Source: Flavobacterium channae (GTDB taxonomy: Bacteria > Bacteroidota > Bacteroidia > Flavobacteriales > Flavobacteriaceae). From it: a stretch of 64,000 nucleotides of DNA. Positions 1 through 9,005 of the stretch are shown here, one piece after another; the stretch's first letter is position 1, and each line of letters begins with the position of its first letter. The stretch covers positions 248,001 through 312,000 of the forward strand of contig NZ_CP089096.1 in NCBI RefSeq assembly GCF_021172165.1, given 5' to 3'. The translations under genes were made by a program, and so were the position numbers. The notes under the pieces were generated by a model, which searched no databases, was not told the origin of the DNA, and was given only the letters and a program-made list of their open reading frames with translations.

Positions 1-3000
1 ACGGTGTTGTATTCAGGTCCTGCATTGTGTACACCACCAACATGTCCTGCGCCATCTAATATAGTGGTAAGTGCACTAACTACTTCTTCAGGTACAGTTA
101 CTTGGACAGATAATGCGGGTGCAACTGAATGGCAAATAATTATTCAACCTATTGGAACTGGATATCCGCCTAATGGGGCTGCTGTAACAGCTACTGTATA
201 TGGGGTTCCTACTTATGATTTTTCTGGTTTCCCTTCTGCAACTCAATATGAGGTTTATGTTAGAGCAATTTGTGACCCAACAGATTCAAGTATTTGGGCG
301 GGTCCAAGAAATTTCGCTACTTTAATTTCTAATGATGAATGTAGTACTGCTATTCCTGTACCAGTAAATACTGGAACAGCATGTATTAATTCTGTAGATG
401 GTACTGTATTAGGGGCAACTGCTTCACCAAATCCAAATAGTTGTGGTGGAACAGATGATGATGATGTGTGGTTTCAATTTATTGCAACAGAAACAACTCA
501 TACTATATCTTTAGTTAACGTAACAGGAAGTACTACTGATTTATATCATGTTGTTTACACTGGATCTTGTGGATCTTTAACTCAATTATATTGTAGTGAT
601 CCTGAAAGTAGTGTTGCATCAAATTTAATTCCTGGTCAAACCTACTACATTAGAGTGTATAGCTTTACTGGTACAGCAGGTCAAAACACTTCTTTTACGC
701 TATGTGTTGGTACTCCTGTAGATTGTTCTGATGCTTCAGCATTTTGTGGTGAAACGGGATTGGTATATACCAACTCAGTAGGTGTTCCTAGTTATGGAAG
801 TATAGGATGTTTATCTACATCACCTAACCCTTCTTGGTATTTTATGCAGGTAAGTCAATCTGGGAATTTAAATTTTCAAATTTCTCAAACAAATAGTGCA
901 ACAGGTGCAGGGATTGACGTGGATTACATAATTTGGGGTCCATTTACACCTGCTCAATTTGCTACTTCATGTAATAGTATATACGATTTTCCTGACGGAA
1001 ACACTACAATTCCAAACAATATTGCCTCTTGTAGTTATTCTGCAGCAGCAATTGAGAATTTTACAATTGCTAATGCCGTAGTAAATAATATTTATATTGT
1101 TTTAATTACTAATTTTAGTAACCAACCAGGGACGGTAACATTTACGCAGACAAATTTAAATGGTACAGGTGCAGGAGCTACAAACTGTGCTATTGTATGT
1201 AGTAATAATTTAGGTGCTGATCAGACATTATGTGCTGATTCATATCAAATAGTTTCTTCTAATACAACTGCAGATCAGTATCAATGGTTTTTTAATAACA
1301 CTTTGATTCCTGGAGAAACTGCAAGTACTTTAACGGTATATCAGTCAGGAACATATAAGTGTATAGTTACTTGTGGAATTAATAATGTTGAGGATGAAAT
1401 TGTAGTAACTCTTAATCCTACAATAGTTCCAACTTTTTCAACTCCAGGAGCTATTTGTTCAGGTGCTGCAAACGTGCCTTTAAGTAATACTTCAATTAAT
1501 GGAGTAACAGGACAATGGACTTTAGCTGGAAATCCAGTTACGGAAATTAGTACTGCTACTGCTGGAATGTTTACGTATATTTTTACACCTAATGCTGCAA
1601 CTTTCCCATGTTCTCCTAACTTCCAAATGGATGTGGAGATTTTAGGAACATGTACATTTAATTCTTTTGCAACAGCAGTTTGGGTTGAAAACTGTACAAA
1701 TACTGCAACAGATGGTGAGTTTTATAATGTAACTGGTGTAGGAGCTGATTTAATTGGTCCTTCAGCAAACGTTTTTCCTGGTTCAGACTTAGGAGTTTAT
1801 GTTCAAAATTCGGGAAGTTTAATTTTTAGAGGTGCTGAATTAAAATCATTCAAAACTGCCACTTCAAATGTTTGTAGTGCAAGATTAAATTATAGAATTT
1901 ATCAAGCAAGTACAGCACCAGGAGCTTTTACAGTTTTAAATTTACCTTTATTTGATGATTGTTCTGGAGGTACTTTCCCTACAGGTGGTGGTACTTGTAA
2001 TACTGGTGATCAAAAATGGCAGGAAGTATTGAATGATGCCGAATCGCCATTAGATTTGACAAATTATCCTCCAGGTGATTATGTAATTGAGGTTTTCTTT
2101 GATTTAACTGGAGATAACGATAGTACGGTTGATTGTGATGATACAATTTTAGTTAATAATGGCGGAAGCAATTATATTGCAAACTTTACGATTCAAGCTG
2201 TTCCAACTTTTGCTTCAACAAATGAAGCTTGTGGAAGTTCTAATGCAACAATAACTGTGTCTGGTTTTGTTCCAGGGGAAACATATTCTGTTACATATAC
2301 TGATGACACGGTATTAGTTGGTCCAACTAATTATATTGCAAATTCAAGTGGGCAAATAATTTTAGCTGGATTAAATGCAGGTACATATGCAGATTTTAAC
2401 TTCCAAGTAAATGGATGTGCTATTTTAGCACCTGCACCAATTGTAATTACTAATTTCTCTCCTTCAATTACTCAAGTTACTTCTAATACAGAAATTTGTG
2501 TGGGTGATAATGCTGTATTTACTATTGAAGGATCTCCAAACTTTACTGTAAGTTATACTATTAACGGAGGATCTGCTCAAACTACTACATTAAATGCTTC
2601 TGGTTTAGCAACGATAACAGTTACAAATCCAACTGCTGGTAATGTAGTGTTACAATTGATAAATATTTTTAATACATCATGTTCAATTCCGGTCACTAAC
2701 TCTTCAAGTGTATTAGTTAATGCGCTGCCAACTGCTACATTAAATGTGGTTGATAGTAATATTTGTTTAGGAGTTGGTAATGCTGAGTTTGTTATTACTG
2801 GAACTCCAAACGCAACGGTTTCTTATACTGTAAATGGAGGTACTACACAAACAATAAATATTGATGCTACAGGTTCTGTTACATTAACAATGAATTTACC
2901 AACAGCTGACATAACTGTTGAATTAACTGGTGTAAGTCTTGGTATTTGCAGCAATAGTACAGCTGGTCAAACCGGAACTGTAGTTGTAACGTCTATTCCG

Positions 3001-4686
3001 GTTCCTGTTATTAACATTACACAAACTCCTGTTTGTGCAGATCCAACTGCATCTTTCACAGTTACTTCTCCAGTTAATACTCAGTTAAATACACCTACAG
3101 ATTTATTTATTTCTGAAATTACAGATCACACTTCTGGGGCTTTAACTTATGTTGAGATTTACAATGGAACAGGAAATGCAGTAGATTTAGCAAATTATAA
3201 ATTAAAAGTTTATACTGCGGCCGTAGGTCCTGCTACATGTGATTTAGCATTAAGTGGTATTCTTGCTAATGACGATGTAGTAGTTGTTAAATTAAGTTCT
3301 GCTGCTAATCAAGGAGGTGTGGTTCCAGATTTATCATTCACAACTTGTAATGGTGTTAATAATAATGATAATATTGTTTTAACAACAAGTGCAGATGTTG
3401 CGCTTGATAATTGGGGTGTAAACCAAGTGGTATTTACTCCAGGTGGGGGTGTAGGTTATAATTACAGAAGACTAACTTCTGCTGTTTTACCTACAATGAC
3501 TTGGAATCCTGCAGATTGGAATGTTATTGATTGGACGAATACTGCGCCGAATCTTCCAGATTATTCAGATGTTGGTTTCTATAGTTTGTATGTTACTAAT
3601 TATCAATATACTTTAAGTGATGGAACAACAACAACTACTCAAACTGGAGTTAATTTCACTGGTGTAGCACCTGGAACTTATACATTAGTTGCCACTGATT
3701 TAATTACAGGGTGTTCTTCTAATCCATTAACATTTACTATTAATCCAGTAGTATATACTAATCCAGTTACGACAATTTCATATACAACACCAGTTTGTAT
3801 TTCTGATGCTACAAATCCATCGCCTAATACATCTGCTGCTGGGTTTGCTACTGGAGGTACATATTCTTCAACACCTGGATTGTCAATTGATCCATCAACT
3901 GGGGTTATTGATTTGGCTTTGAGTACTCCTGGAACTTATGTTGTTACATATGCTGTTACTGTCAATGCAACTAATTGTACGAATGCAGGAAGTAGTACAG
4001 CTACAATTGTAATTACACCTAACAACCCATCAACTTTTACAAATATTACTGATGTTTGTGAAGGAACTTCTGCGGCATTGCCAACGACTTCAATTGAAGG
4101 TTATACAGGTACTTGGTCTCCAGCAACGATTGATACTTCGATTATCGGAACTTCAACATACACATTTACACCTAATGCTGGTCAATGTGCTGCTGTTGGA
4201 ACTATTCTTGTAACTATCGATGATAGATCAACACCAACTTTCACACAAATTGATGACTTATGTTTAGGAGCAATTGTTCCATTGCCTACAGCATCTAATG
4301 AGGGTGTTACGGGTACTTGGTCTCCAGCAGTTATAGCTACTAATGCAATTGGTGTCTTTACTTATACCTTTACTCCAGATGTTACCTTCTGTGCTGATGT
4401 TGTAACAATGGATATAGCTGTTATTGGTTGTGAAATTCCAAAAGGTATTTCACCAAATGGAGATGGCGAAAATGATTCTTGGGATTTATCAGGTTATGAT
4501 ATCAAGAAGGTTGAGATTTTCAACAGATATGGAACTAAGGTTTACAGTAAATCAAATTATTCAAACGAGTGGTTTGGTCAGTCTGATAGTGGAAATGAAT
4601 TGCCAGACGCGACTTACTATTATGTAATTGAATTTAACGATTTACCTGCTAAAACGGGTTGGGTATATATAAACAGACAACAATAA
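1..4686 (+). CDS. Giant T9SS cargo / adhesin with type B (gliding motility-associated) C-terminal domain, 5' end cut by window edge
   Basis: The reading frame is open from the left edge, so the true start lies upstream; about 1560 residues are visible. The protein is Thr/Ser/Asn/Gly-rich and built from beta-sandwich repeats. A fibronectin III-like unit lies near the left edge, a lamin-tail-like segment at about residues 1030-1150, and repeated segments with paired cysteines follow. The last 85 or so residues (motif PKGISPNGDGENDSWD, then IFNRYG) match the type B T9SS sorting domain also called CHU_C. Such proteins are exported through the type IX system and attached to or released from the cell surface; in the SprB case export needs a PorP/SprF-type partner, and such a gene follows at once. 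Ligand unknown. Function as a surface adhesin is inferred from architecture only. Confidence 0.88.
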   Translation, partial: TVLYSGPALCTPPTCPAPSNIVVSALTTSSGTVTWTDNAGATEWQIIIQPIGTGYPPNGAAVTATVYGVPTYDFSGFPSATQYEVYVRAICDPTDSSIWAGPRNFATLISNDECSTAIPVPVNTGTACINSVDGTVLGATASPNPNSCGGTDDDDVWFQFIATETTHTISLVNVTGSTTDLYHVVYTGSCGSLTQLYCSDPESSVASNLIPGQTYYIRVYSFTGTAGQNTSFTLCVGTPVDCSDASAFCGETGLVYTNSVGVPSYGSIGCLSTSPNPSWYFMQVSQSGNLNFQISQTNSATGAGIDVDYIIWGPFTPAQFATSCNSIYDFPDGNTTIPNNIASCSYSAAAIENFTIANAVVNNIYIVLITNFSNQPGTVTFTQTNLNGTGAGATNCAIVCSNNLGADQTLCADSYQIVSSNTTADQYQWFFNNTLIPGETASTLTVYQSGTYKCIVTCGINNVEDEIVVTLNPTIVPTFSTPGAICSGAANVPLSNTSINGVTGQWTLAGNPVTEISTATAGMFTYIFTPNAATFPCSPNFQMDVEILGTCTFNSFATAVWVENCTNTATDGEFYNVTGVGADLIGPSANVFPGSDLGVYVQNSGSLIFRGAELKSFKTATSNVCSARLNYRIYQASTAPGAFTVLNLPLFDDCSGGTFPTGGGTCNTGDQKWQEVLNDAESPLDLTNYPPGDYVIEVFFDLTGDNDSTVDCDDTILVNNGGSNYIANFTIQAVPTFASTNEACGSSNATITVSGFVPGETYSVTYTDDTVLVGPTNYIANSSGQIILAGLNAGTYADFNFQVNGCAILAPAPIVITNFSPSITQVTSNTEICVGDNAVFTIEGSPNFTVSYTINGGSAQTTTLNASGLATITVTNPTAGNVVLQLINIFNTSCSIPVTNSSSVLVNALPTATLNVVDSNICLGVGNAEFVITGTPNATVSYTVNGGTTQTINIDATGSVTLTMNLPTADITVELTGVSLGICSNSTAGQTGTVVVTSIPVPVINITQTPVCADPTASFTVTSPVNTQLNTPTDLFISEITDHTSGALTYVEIYNGTGNAVDLANYKLKVYTAAVGPATCDLALSGILANDDVVVVKLSSAANQGGVVPDLSFTTCNGVNNNDNIVLTTSADVALDNWGVNQVVFTPGGGVGYNYRRLTSAVLPTMTWNPADWNVIDWTNTAPNLPDYSDVGFYSLYVTNYQYTLSDGTTTTTQTGVNFTGVAPGTYTLVATDLITGCSSNPLTFTINPVVYTNPVTTISYTTPVCISDATNPSPNTSAAGFATGGTYSSTPGLSIDPSTGVIDLALSTPGTYVVTYAVTVNATNCTNAGSSTATIVITPNNPSTFTNITDVCEGTSAALPTTSIEGYTGTWSPATIDTSIIGTSTYTFTPNAGQCAAVGTILVTIDDRSTPTFTQIDDLCLGAIVPLPTASNEGVTGTWSPAVIATNAIGVFTYTFTPDVTFCADVVTMDIAVIGCEIPKGISPNGDGENDSWDLSGYDIKKVEIFNRYGTKVYSKSNYSNEWFGQSDSGNELPDATYYYVIEFNDLPAKTGWVYINRQQ

Positions 4687-4693
4687 TAAAAGA

Positions 4694-4715
4694 GGCTGCT
4701 ACTTCGGTAGCAGCT
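4694..4715 (+). promoter_or_regulatory. Intercistronic hairpin with UUCG tetraloop
   Basis: Eight perfect base pairs (GCTGCTAC with GTAGCAGC) plus a closing G-U close a TTCG loop, the very stable cUUCGg form. It starts 7 bases after the adhesin stop and ends 16 bases before the porP-like start. No T-run follows, so it is not a standard intrinsic terminator. A role as a 3' stability element or partial attenuator that lets the downstream genes differ in expression from the adhesin is inference. Confidence 0.6.
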
Positions 4716-4731
4716 ATAAAAAGAAATAATA

Positions 4732-5664
4732 ATGAAGAAACTATATTTAGTAGCTTTAGTTGTAATTACTACGATTGTAGATTTACATGCACAACAAGAT
4801 CCACATTATACGCAGTATATGTATAATATGAGTGTAATGAATCCGGCATATGCTGGTAGTAAGGAGAACTTGTCTATGGGATTATTGTATAGAAAGCAAT
4901 GGGTTGAGATAGAGGATGCTCCTACTACGGGGACGTTTTTCGGACATGCACCTGTGGGAAAGAATGTTGGCTTGGGTCTTAGTTTTATTTCTGATAAACT
5001 GGGTCCGGTTGAGGAGAATAATGTTTATGGAGATTTTTCGTACACGTTAAATTTAGGAGGCGAACATAAGTTAGCCTTTGGAGTTAAAGTAGGTTTGACA
5101 TTTCATAATGTTGGATTGTTTAGTGATATTAATTATACTTTACCACAACAGAATGATGCAGCTTTTAGTCGCGATATTTCCAATACCTATTTTAATTTTG
5201 GTTCAGGATTTTTCTATTACACGAACAAATATTATTTGGGATTATCAGTTCCTAATATGTTAAAGGCGACGTATTTTGACGTACAGCGTTCAGGCGATGA
5301 GCTTCAATTTGGTACCGAGACATCACATTATTTTTTAACAGGAGGTTACGTGTTTGATATTAATGAGAGCGTTAAGTTCAAACCATTTTTCATGTTGAAA
5401 TCAGCCTTTAGCGCACCAACATCTTTGGATGTATCAACTAACTTTTTGTTTAATGAGAAGTTTGAGGTGGGCGCTACGTATCGTTTAGATGATAGTTTTG
5501 GAGCTATGGTTAACTATGCTGTAACACCATCGGTAAGAATAGGATATGCTTATGATCATATTGTATCAGATTTGAAAGTGACAACACCTTCATCTCATGA
5601 GATTATATTGTTGTTTGATTTGAACTTTCCGAAGAAAGTATCAAGTTCACCGAGATTCTTCTAA
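4732..5664 (+). CDS. PorP/SprF family type IX secretion outer membrane protein
   Basis: 310 aa with a signal peptide (cleavage expected near residue 20, after LHA) followed by the family signature QQDPHYTQYMYN...NPAYAG. The rest is a run of alternating, aromatic-ended beta strands, as expected for an outer membrane barrel. The family includes PorP of Porphyromonas and SprF of Flavobacterium johnsoniae; SprF is needed for export of the type B cargo SprB. It lies 45 bases after a type B cargo gene and 20 bases before an OmpA protein, so it is probably the dedicated export partner of that cargo. The genome will have other paralogues, so no specific gene name is given. Confidence 0.9.
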   Translation: MKKLYLVALVVITTIVDLHAQQDPHYTQYMYNMSVMNPAYAGSKENLSMGLLYRKQWVEIEDAPTTGTFFGHAPVGKNVGLGLSFISDKLGPVEENNVYGDFSYTLNLGGEHKLAFGVKVGLTFHNVGLFSDINYTLPQQNDAAFSRDISNTYFNFGSGFFYYTNKYYLGLSVPNMLKATYFDVQRSGDELQFGTETSHYFLTGGYVFDINESVKFKPFFMLKSAFSAPTSLDVSTNFLFNEKFEVGATYRLDDSFGAMVNYAVTPSVRIGYAYDHIVSDLKVTTPSSHEIILLFDLNFPKKVSSSPRFF

Positions 5665-5684
5665 CCTAATACGACAAGAACACA

Positions 5685-7550
5685 ATGAGAAATTTATATG
5701 TAACATTAAGTTTTGTGATGGCTAGTGGAATTATTAGTGCACAAAACCAATATACCAAGACTGCAGATAAGTTATTCGATAGATACGAATATGTTGATGC
5801 AGCAAAAGAGTATTTAAAATTAGCCGAAGGCAGCAAAGCAGATAACTACGTTTATAAGCAATTAGCAGAGAGCTACTACAATGTATTTAATACAAAAGAA
5901 GCAGTAAAATGGTATGCTAAAGTAGTGGAGCAAAAACAAGATGCAGAAACGTATTACAAATATGCGCAAATGCTAAAAGCAGAAGGTAACTTTAAAGAGG
6001 CAGACAAACAAATGCAACAATTTGCAAAATTGGCACCAAATGACCAAAGAGCAAAAGTATTTGTTAGTAATCCAAATTACCTTCCAGAATTACAAGGACA
6101 ATCAAAGTTGTATGATGTTGCTAAATCAGAAGTAAGTAGCGACAAAACAGATTTTGGAGCAGTACTTACCAATGATAACAATGTTTATTTTGCAAGCGCT
6201 AGAAACACATCAAAAAGAAGTAGTAACTTCAACGAAGAGCCTTATTTGGATATCTACAGAGCAACGTATAATGCTAATGGAACTATTAGCGATGCTGTTG
6301 CAGTAGATGGAGTTAATACAAGATGGCATGATGGTCCTGCGAGTATCTCAAGCGATGGTAGTACAATGTACTACGGTAGTGAGAGTTTTAATGAAAAAGA
6401 GTTTGTGAAAGACAAACCAAAGAATGCAAAATTTGGTAAAATCTATCTTTACAAAGCAACAAAAGAAGGTGATAAGTGGGTAAATGTAAAACCACTTCCG
6501 TTTAATACAAAAGAATACGATTTTAGAAATCCAAGCATTAGCAAAGATGGTAAGACATTGTATTTTTCATCGAATATGCCAGGAGGTTTTGGAGGTGAGG
6601 ATATTTGGAAAGTAACTGTAAATGGAGACGAGTACGGAACACCAGAGAACTTAGGGGCAAAGGTAAACACAGAAGCAAACGAGAGTTTTCCATTTATTAC
6701 TGATGACAATATTTTATTCTTCTCATCAAACGGGAAAACAGGCTTTGGAGGCTATGATGTATTTAGAATGGACTTAAACAAAGGTGCAGATGCTATCAAT
6801 GTAGGAGAGCCAGTAAACACAACCAAAGATGATTTTGCATTTAGTTACAACGCTACAAAGAAAGTAGGATTCTTCTCAAGTAATAGAGATGGAGTAGATA
6901 ACATCTACAAAGCAGATCCTGTTTGTAATGTACAAGCATTAGTAAGAGTTAAAGATGCTAAAACAGGAAACGTTCTTGAAGGAGCTACTGTAATGTTAGT
7001 AGATGAGAAACAAAAAACAGTTTCAAATCAAACATCAGCATCAAACGGAGAAACTATTACGGGAGTAATGTGTAATACAACTTATAGTGCTCAAGTATCT
7101 AAATCAGGATATGAGAGTGGTGTGTTTGAAGTTAAAAAGGCGGAAAACGAACAAGTTGTTGTTGAAGCATTGTTAAACCCAATTATGCCAATTATTACAG
7201 AGAAAGAAGTAATCTTACAGCCAATCTATTTTGAGTTCAATAAGAGCAACATTACACAACAAGGAGCAGAAGAGCTTAACAAGTTAGTTGTGGTAATGAA
7301 CGAGCACCCAGAGATGGTTATTTTTGCTAAATCACACACAGATAGTAGAGGTAGTGATAAATACAATATGAACTTATCAGATAGAAGAGCAAAAGCAACT
7401 GTTCAATATTTAATAAGCAAAGGCATATCAAAAGATAGAATCTCAGGACAAGGATTTGGAGAGAGCGAACTTAAGGTAGCTTGTACTAAATGTACTGAAG
7501 AAGAACACGCACAAAACAGAAGAAGTGAATTCTTAATTGTGAAGAAATAG
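5685..7550 (+). CDS. OmpA family protein with TPR and PD40-type repeats (PorE-like architecture)
   Basis: 621 aa, signal peptide at residues 1-19 (SAQ). Order of domains: TPR-like helices (about 25-130, with repeated LAE/YY patterns), WD40-like PD40 beta-propeller segments (about 150-400, repeats such as GKTLYFSSN and NILFFSSN), a carboxypeptidase-regulatory-like beta domain (about 420-495), and an OmpA peptidoglycan-binding domain (about 505-621, FEFNKSNIT ... SHTDSRG ... NMNLSDRRA). This matches envelope proteins such as PorE that tie T9SS outer membrane parts to peptidoglycan. It is the last gene of the adhesin-PorP/SprF-OmpA set, and the strong terminator after it closes the operon. Confidence 0.88.
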   Translation: MRNLYVTLSFVMASGIISAQNQYTKTADKLFDRYEYVDAAKEYLKLAEGSKADNYVYKQLAESYYNVFNTKEAVKWYAKVVEQKQDAETYYKYAQMLKAEGNFKEADKQMQQFAKLAPNDQRAKVFVSNPNYLPELQGQSKLYDVAKSEVSSDKTDFGAVLTNDNNVYFASARNTSKRSSNFNEEPYLDIYRATYNANGTISDAVAVDGVNTRWHDGPASISSDGSTMYYGSESFNEKEFVKDKPKNAKFGKIYLYKATKEGDKWVNVKPLPFNTKEYDFRNPSISKDGKTLYFSSNMPGGFGGEDIWKVTVNGDEYGTPENLGAKVNTEANESFPFITDDNILFFSSNGKTGFGGYDVFRMDLNKGADAINVGEPVNTTKDDFAFSYNATKKVGFFSSNRDGVDNIYKADPVCNVQALVRVKDAKTGNVLEGATVMLVDEKQKTVSNQTSASNGETITGVMCNTTYSAQVSKSGYESGVFEVKKAENEQVVVEALLNPIMPIITEKEVILQPIYFEFNKSNITQQGAEELNKLVVVMNEHPEMVIFAKSHTDSRGSDKYNMNLSDRRAKATVQYLISKGISKDRISGQGFGESELKVACTKCTEEEHAQNRRSEFLIVKK

Positions 7551-7572
7551 TTCACTATCAATTAAAATAAAA

Positions 7573-7598
7573 AGTCCTCAGAAATGAGGACTTTTTTT
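7573..7598 (+). terminator. Rho-independent terminator after the OmpA gene
   Basis: Perfect 8-bp stem AGTCCTCA / TGAGGACT with a GAAA loop, followed by a run of T. It ends 17 bases before the 3' end of the opposing queD gene. The reverse strand also carries a short A/T tract, so some two-way action is possible. Confidence 0.88.
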
Positions 7599-7614
7599 AT
7601 TGTGATATGTTTTT

Positions 7615-8067
7615 TTAATCATTATCAGAAGCAAACCATTCTGCAAACGAAGAATCAGTTTCTTGAAGTCTCAAAGAATGAAGTTTGATGTTTTCAGGTA
7701 ATAAATGTTTTATTTTATTAGAAAAATCAATAACCATGTTTTCACTCGTTGGTTGATAATTCACAAGGATAACATGATGACCACGATGTTCTAGCTCATT
7801 TGCAAGTTCAATATGTGGTGTGTTTTTATTAAAAACAGTTGCGTGATCAAAAACATCAACAATTTGTTCTTTTACAATTTTTTTCAAATCGCCAAAATCG
7901 ATTACCATTCCATATTTTACATTGCTTTTATCATCTATTGGGGTTCCAATAACTGTAACAGAAAGCTTGTAGCTATGACCGTGAACATTTTTACATTTAC
8001 CATCATATCCATATAATGCATGGCCAGTTTCGAAGCTAAATTGTTTGGTGATGCGTATTTTTGTCAT
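7615..8067 (-). CDS. queD: 6-carboxytetrahydropterin synthase / 6-pyruvoyltetrahydropterin synthase family (QueD-like)
   Basis: 150 aa, the normal length for the T-fold family. Zinc ligands are visible as His16 (FETGHAL) and the HGH pair His29/His31; Cys25 in CKNVHGH is the expected catalytic residue, and the C-terminal LQET motif fits the pterin-binding glutamate. QueD converts dihydroneopterin triphosphate to 6-carboxytetrahydropterin in the preQ0/queuosine pathway. No other queuosine gene lies in the window, so a role in tetrahydropterin metabolism cannot be excluded. It is the last gene of a tightly packed minus-strand run; the start is 5 bases after the stop of the 59-aa gene. Confidence 0.85.
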   Translation of the reverse strand: MTKIRITKQFSFETGHALYGYDGKCKNVHGHSYKLSVTVIGTPIDDKSNVKYGMVIDFGDLKKIVKEQIVDVFDHATVFNKNTPHIELANELEHRGHHVILVNYQPTSENMVIDFSNKIKHLLPENIKLHSLRLQETDSSFAEWFASDND

Positions 8068-8072
8068 TCTTT

Positions 8073-8252
8073 CTAATTTAAATTTTTGTCTTTCTTTTTT
8101 GCTCTATAATAAAGGGCGTAAGCTATTCCTGCTAATACAATAAAAGGTACAAAGGAACCTATAAGGACTCCAATTTGGTATTGTCCATCTGGAGCATCTT
8201 TTAATTTTTGCTCAACATTTACTTGTTGAAGGAAAATGATTAAACTTTTCAT
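8073..8252 (-). CDS. Small single-pass membrane protein of unknown function (59 aa)
   Basis: The frame starts at an ATG overlapping the stop of the upstream enoyl-CoA hydratase gene in the ATGA arrangement and stops 5 bases before the queD start. The protein has a short amphipathic N-terminal stretch (FLQQVNVEQKLKDAPDG), one hydrophobic segment at about residues 27-48 (GVLIGSFVPFIVLAGIAYAL) and a very basic tail (YYRAKKKDKN), which predicts a cytoplasmic C-terminus. Translational coupling on both sides makes it a credible gene despite its size. I do not recognise the family. Confidence 0.75.
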   Translation of the reverse strand: MKSLIIFLQQVNVEQKLKDAPDGQYQIGVLIGSFVPFIVLAGIAYALYYRAKKKDKNLN

Positions 8253-8998
8253 TTTTTAAATTTTTCTAGTGCATTTTTAGTGAAATCAGAAAGGACTAAA
8301 CGTCCTGAAATAGCCGCTCTCTCATATAATAAAGAATCCCAATGATTGGTATCTTCCCAAAGTACTTTTTTCATTTCAAGAAGCGCTTCTTTATTGTAAG
8401 AAGAAAGTTCGTTTGTATATTCTTCTAATCTAATGTCTAATTCCTCAATCGTTTCAAATACTTCAGAGAAAAGACCTTTTTCAAATGCCCATTTTGAAGT
8501 TTTCCACGCGGTTGGATTAAGAGTCATTTCTGACATTGCTATTTTTCCTATTTTTCTAGAAACAGCAGGTTCAATAACAAAAGGTCCAATTCCAATTGCA
8601 ATTTCTGAAAGTTTAATTTCACTCTTTTGAGTTGCAAATGAATAATCACAGGCAGAAGCTAATCCAACACCTCCACCTACAGCTTTTCCATGAATTCTGC
8701 CGATGATTAATTTTGGAGACTTTCTCATGGCATTAATAACATTTGCAAAACCAGAGAAAAATTTACCCCCTTCTTCATAGTTACTAACCGCAAGTAGTTC
8801 GTCAAACGATGCGCCAGCACAAAAAGCTCCATTTCCAGCGCTTTTAAGAACTATAATTGCAACATCATCATTTTTGCTTACAGAATATATTTCGTCTGTT
8901 AAATTTTGTAATAATGAGCTTGGAAATGAATTACTAGAAGGATGATAAAAAGTTATCGTTGCAATACTATTATTGATAAATGTTTCTATAGTTCCCAT
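8249..8998 (-). CDS. Enoyl-CoA hydratase/isomerase family protein
   Basis: 249 aa, near the usual length of about 255. The crotonase fold is shown by the oxyanion-hole segments (GAFCAGASFDEL at about 57-68 and AVGGGVGLASACDYSFAT at about 106-123). The region where standard hydratases carry the second catalytic glutamate reads IGIGPFVIEPAVSR, keeping one Glu, so hydratase, isomerase or another crotonase reaction are all possible. It starts 7 bases after the stop of the T9SS cargo gene upstream and overlaps the 59-aa gene by 4 bases, so it is probably co-transcribed with both. The substrate cannot be told from sequence. Confidence 0.85.
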   Translation of the reverse strand: MGTIETFINNSIATITFYHPSSNSFPSSLLQNLTDEIYSVSKNDDVAIIVLKSAGNGAFCAGASFDELLAVSNYEEGGKFFSGFANVINAMRKSPKLIIGRIHGKAVGGGVGLASACDYSFATQKSEIKLSEIAIGIGPFVIEPAVSRKIGKIAMSEMTLNPTAWKTSKWAFEKGLFSEVFETIEELDIRLEEYTNELSSYNKEALLEMKKVLWEDTNHWDSLLYERAAISGRLVLSDFTKNALEKFKK

Positions 8999-9005
8999 TA
9001 TAAAA

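Noticed and set aside
1..4686. Repetitive feel of the adhesin suggested a possible tandem DNA repeat
   Set aside because: The repeats are similar only at protein-fold level; I saw no long near-identical DNA repeat units.
6449..6709. 86-codon frame on the minus strand inside the OmpA gene, and many similar antisense frames (for example 7813-8016, 10717-10938, 28098-28352, 55858-56097)
   Set aside because: They lie fully within well-supported genes on the other strand, have no recognisable domains, and look like chance frames in A/T-rich coding sequence.
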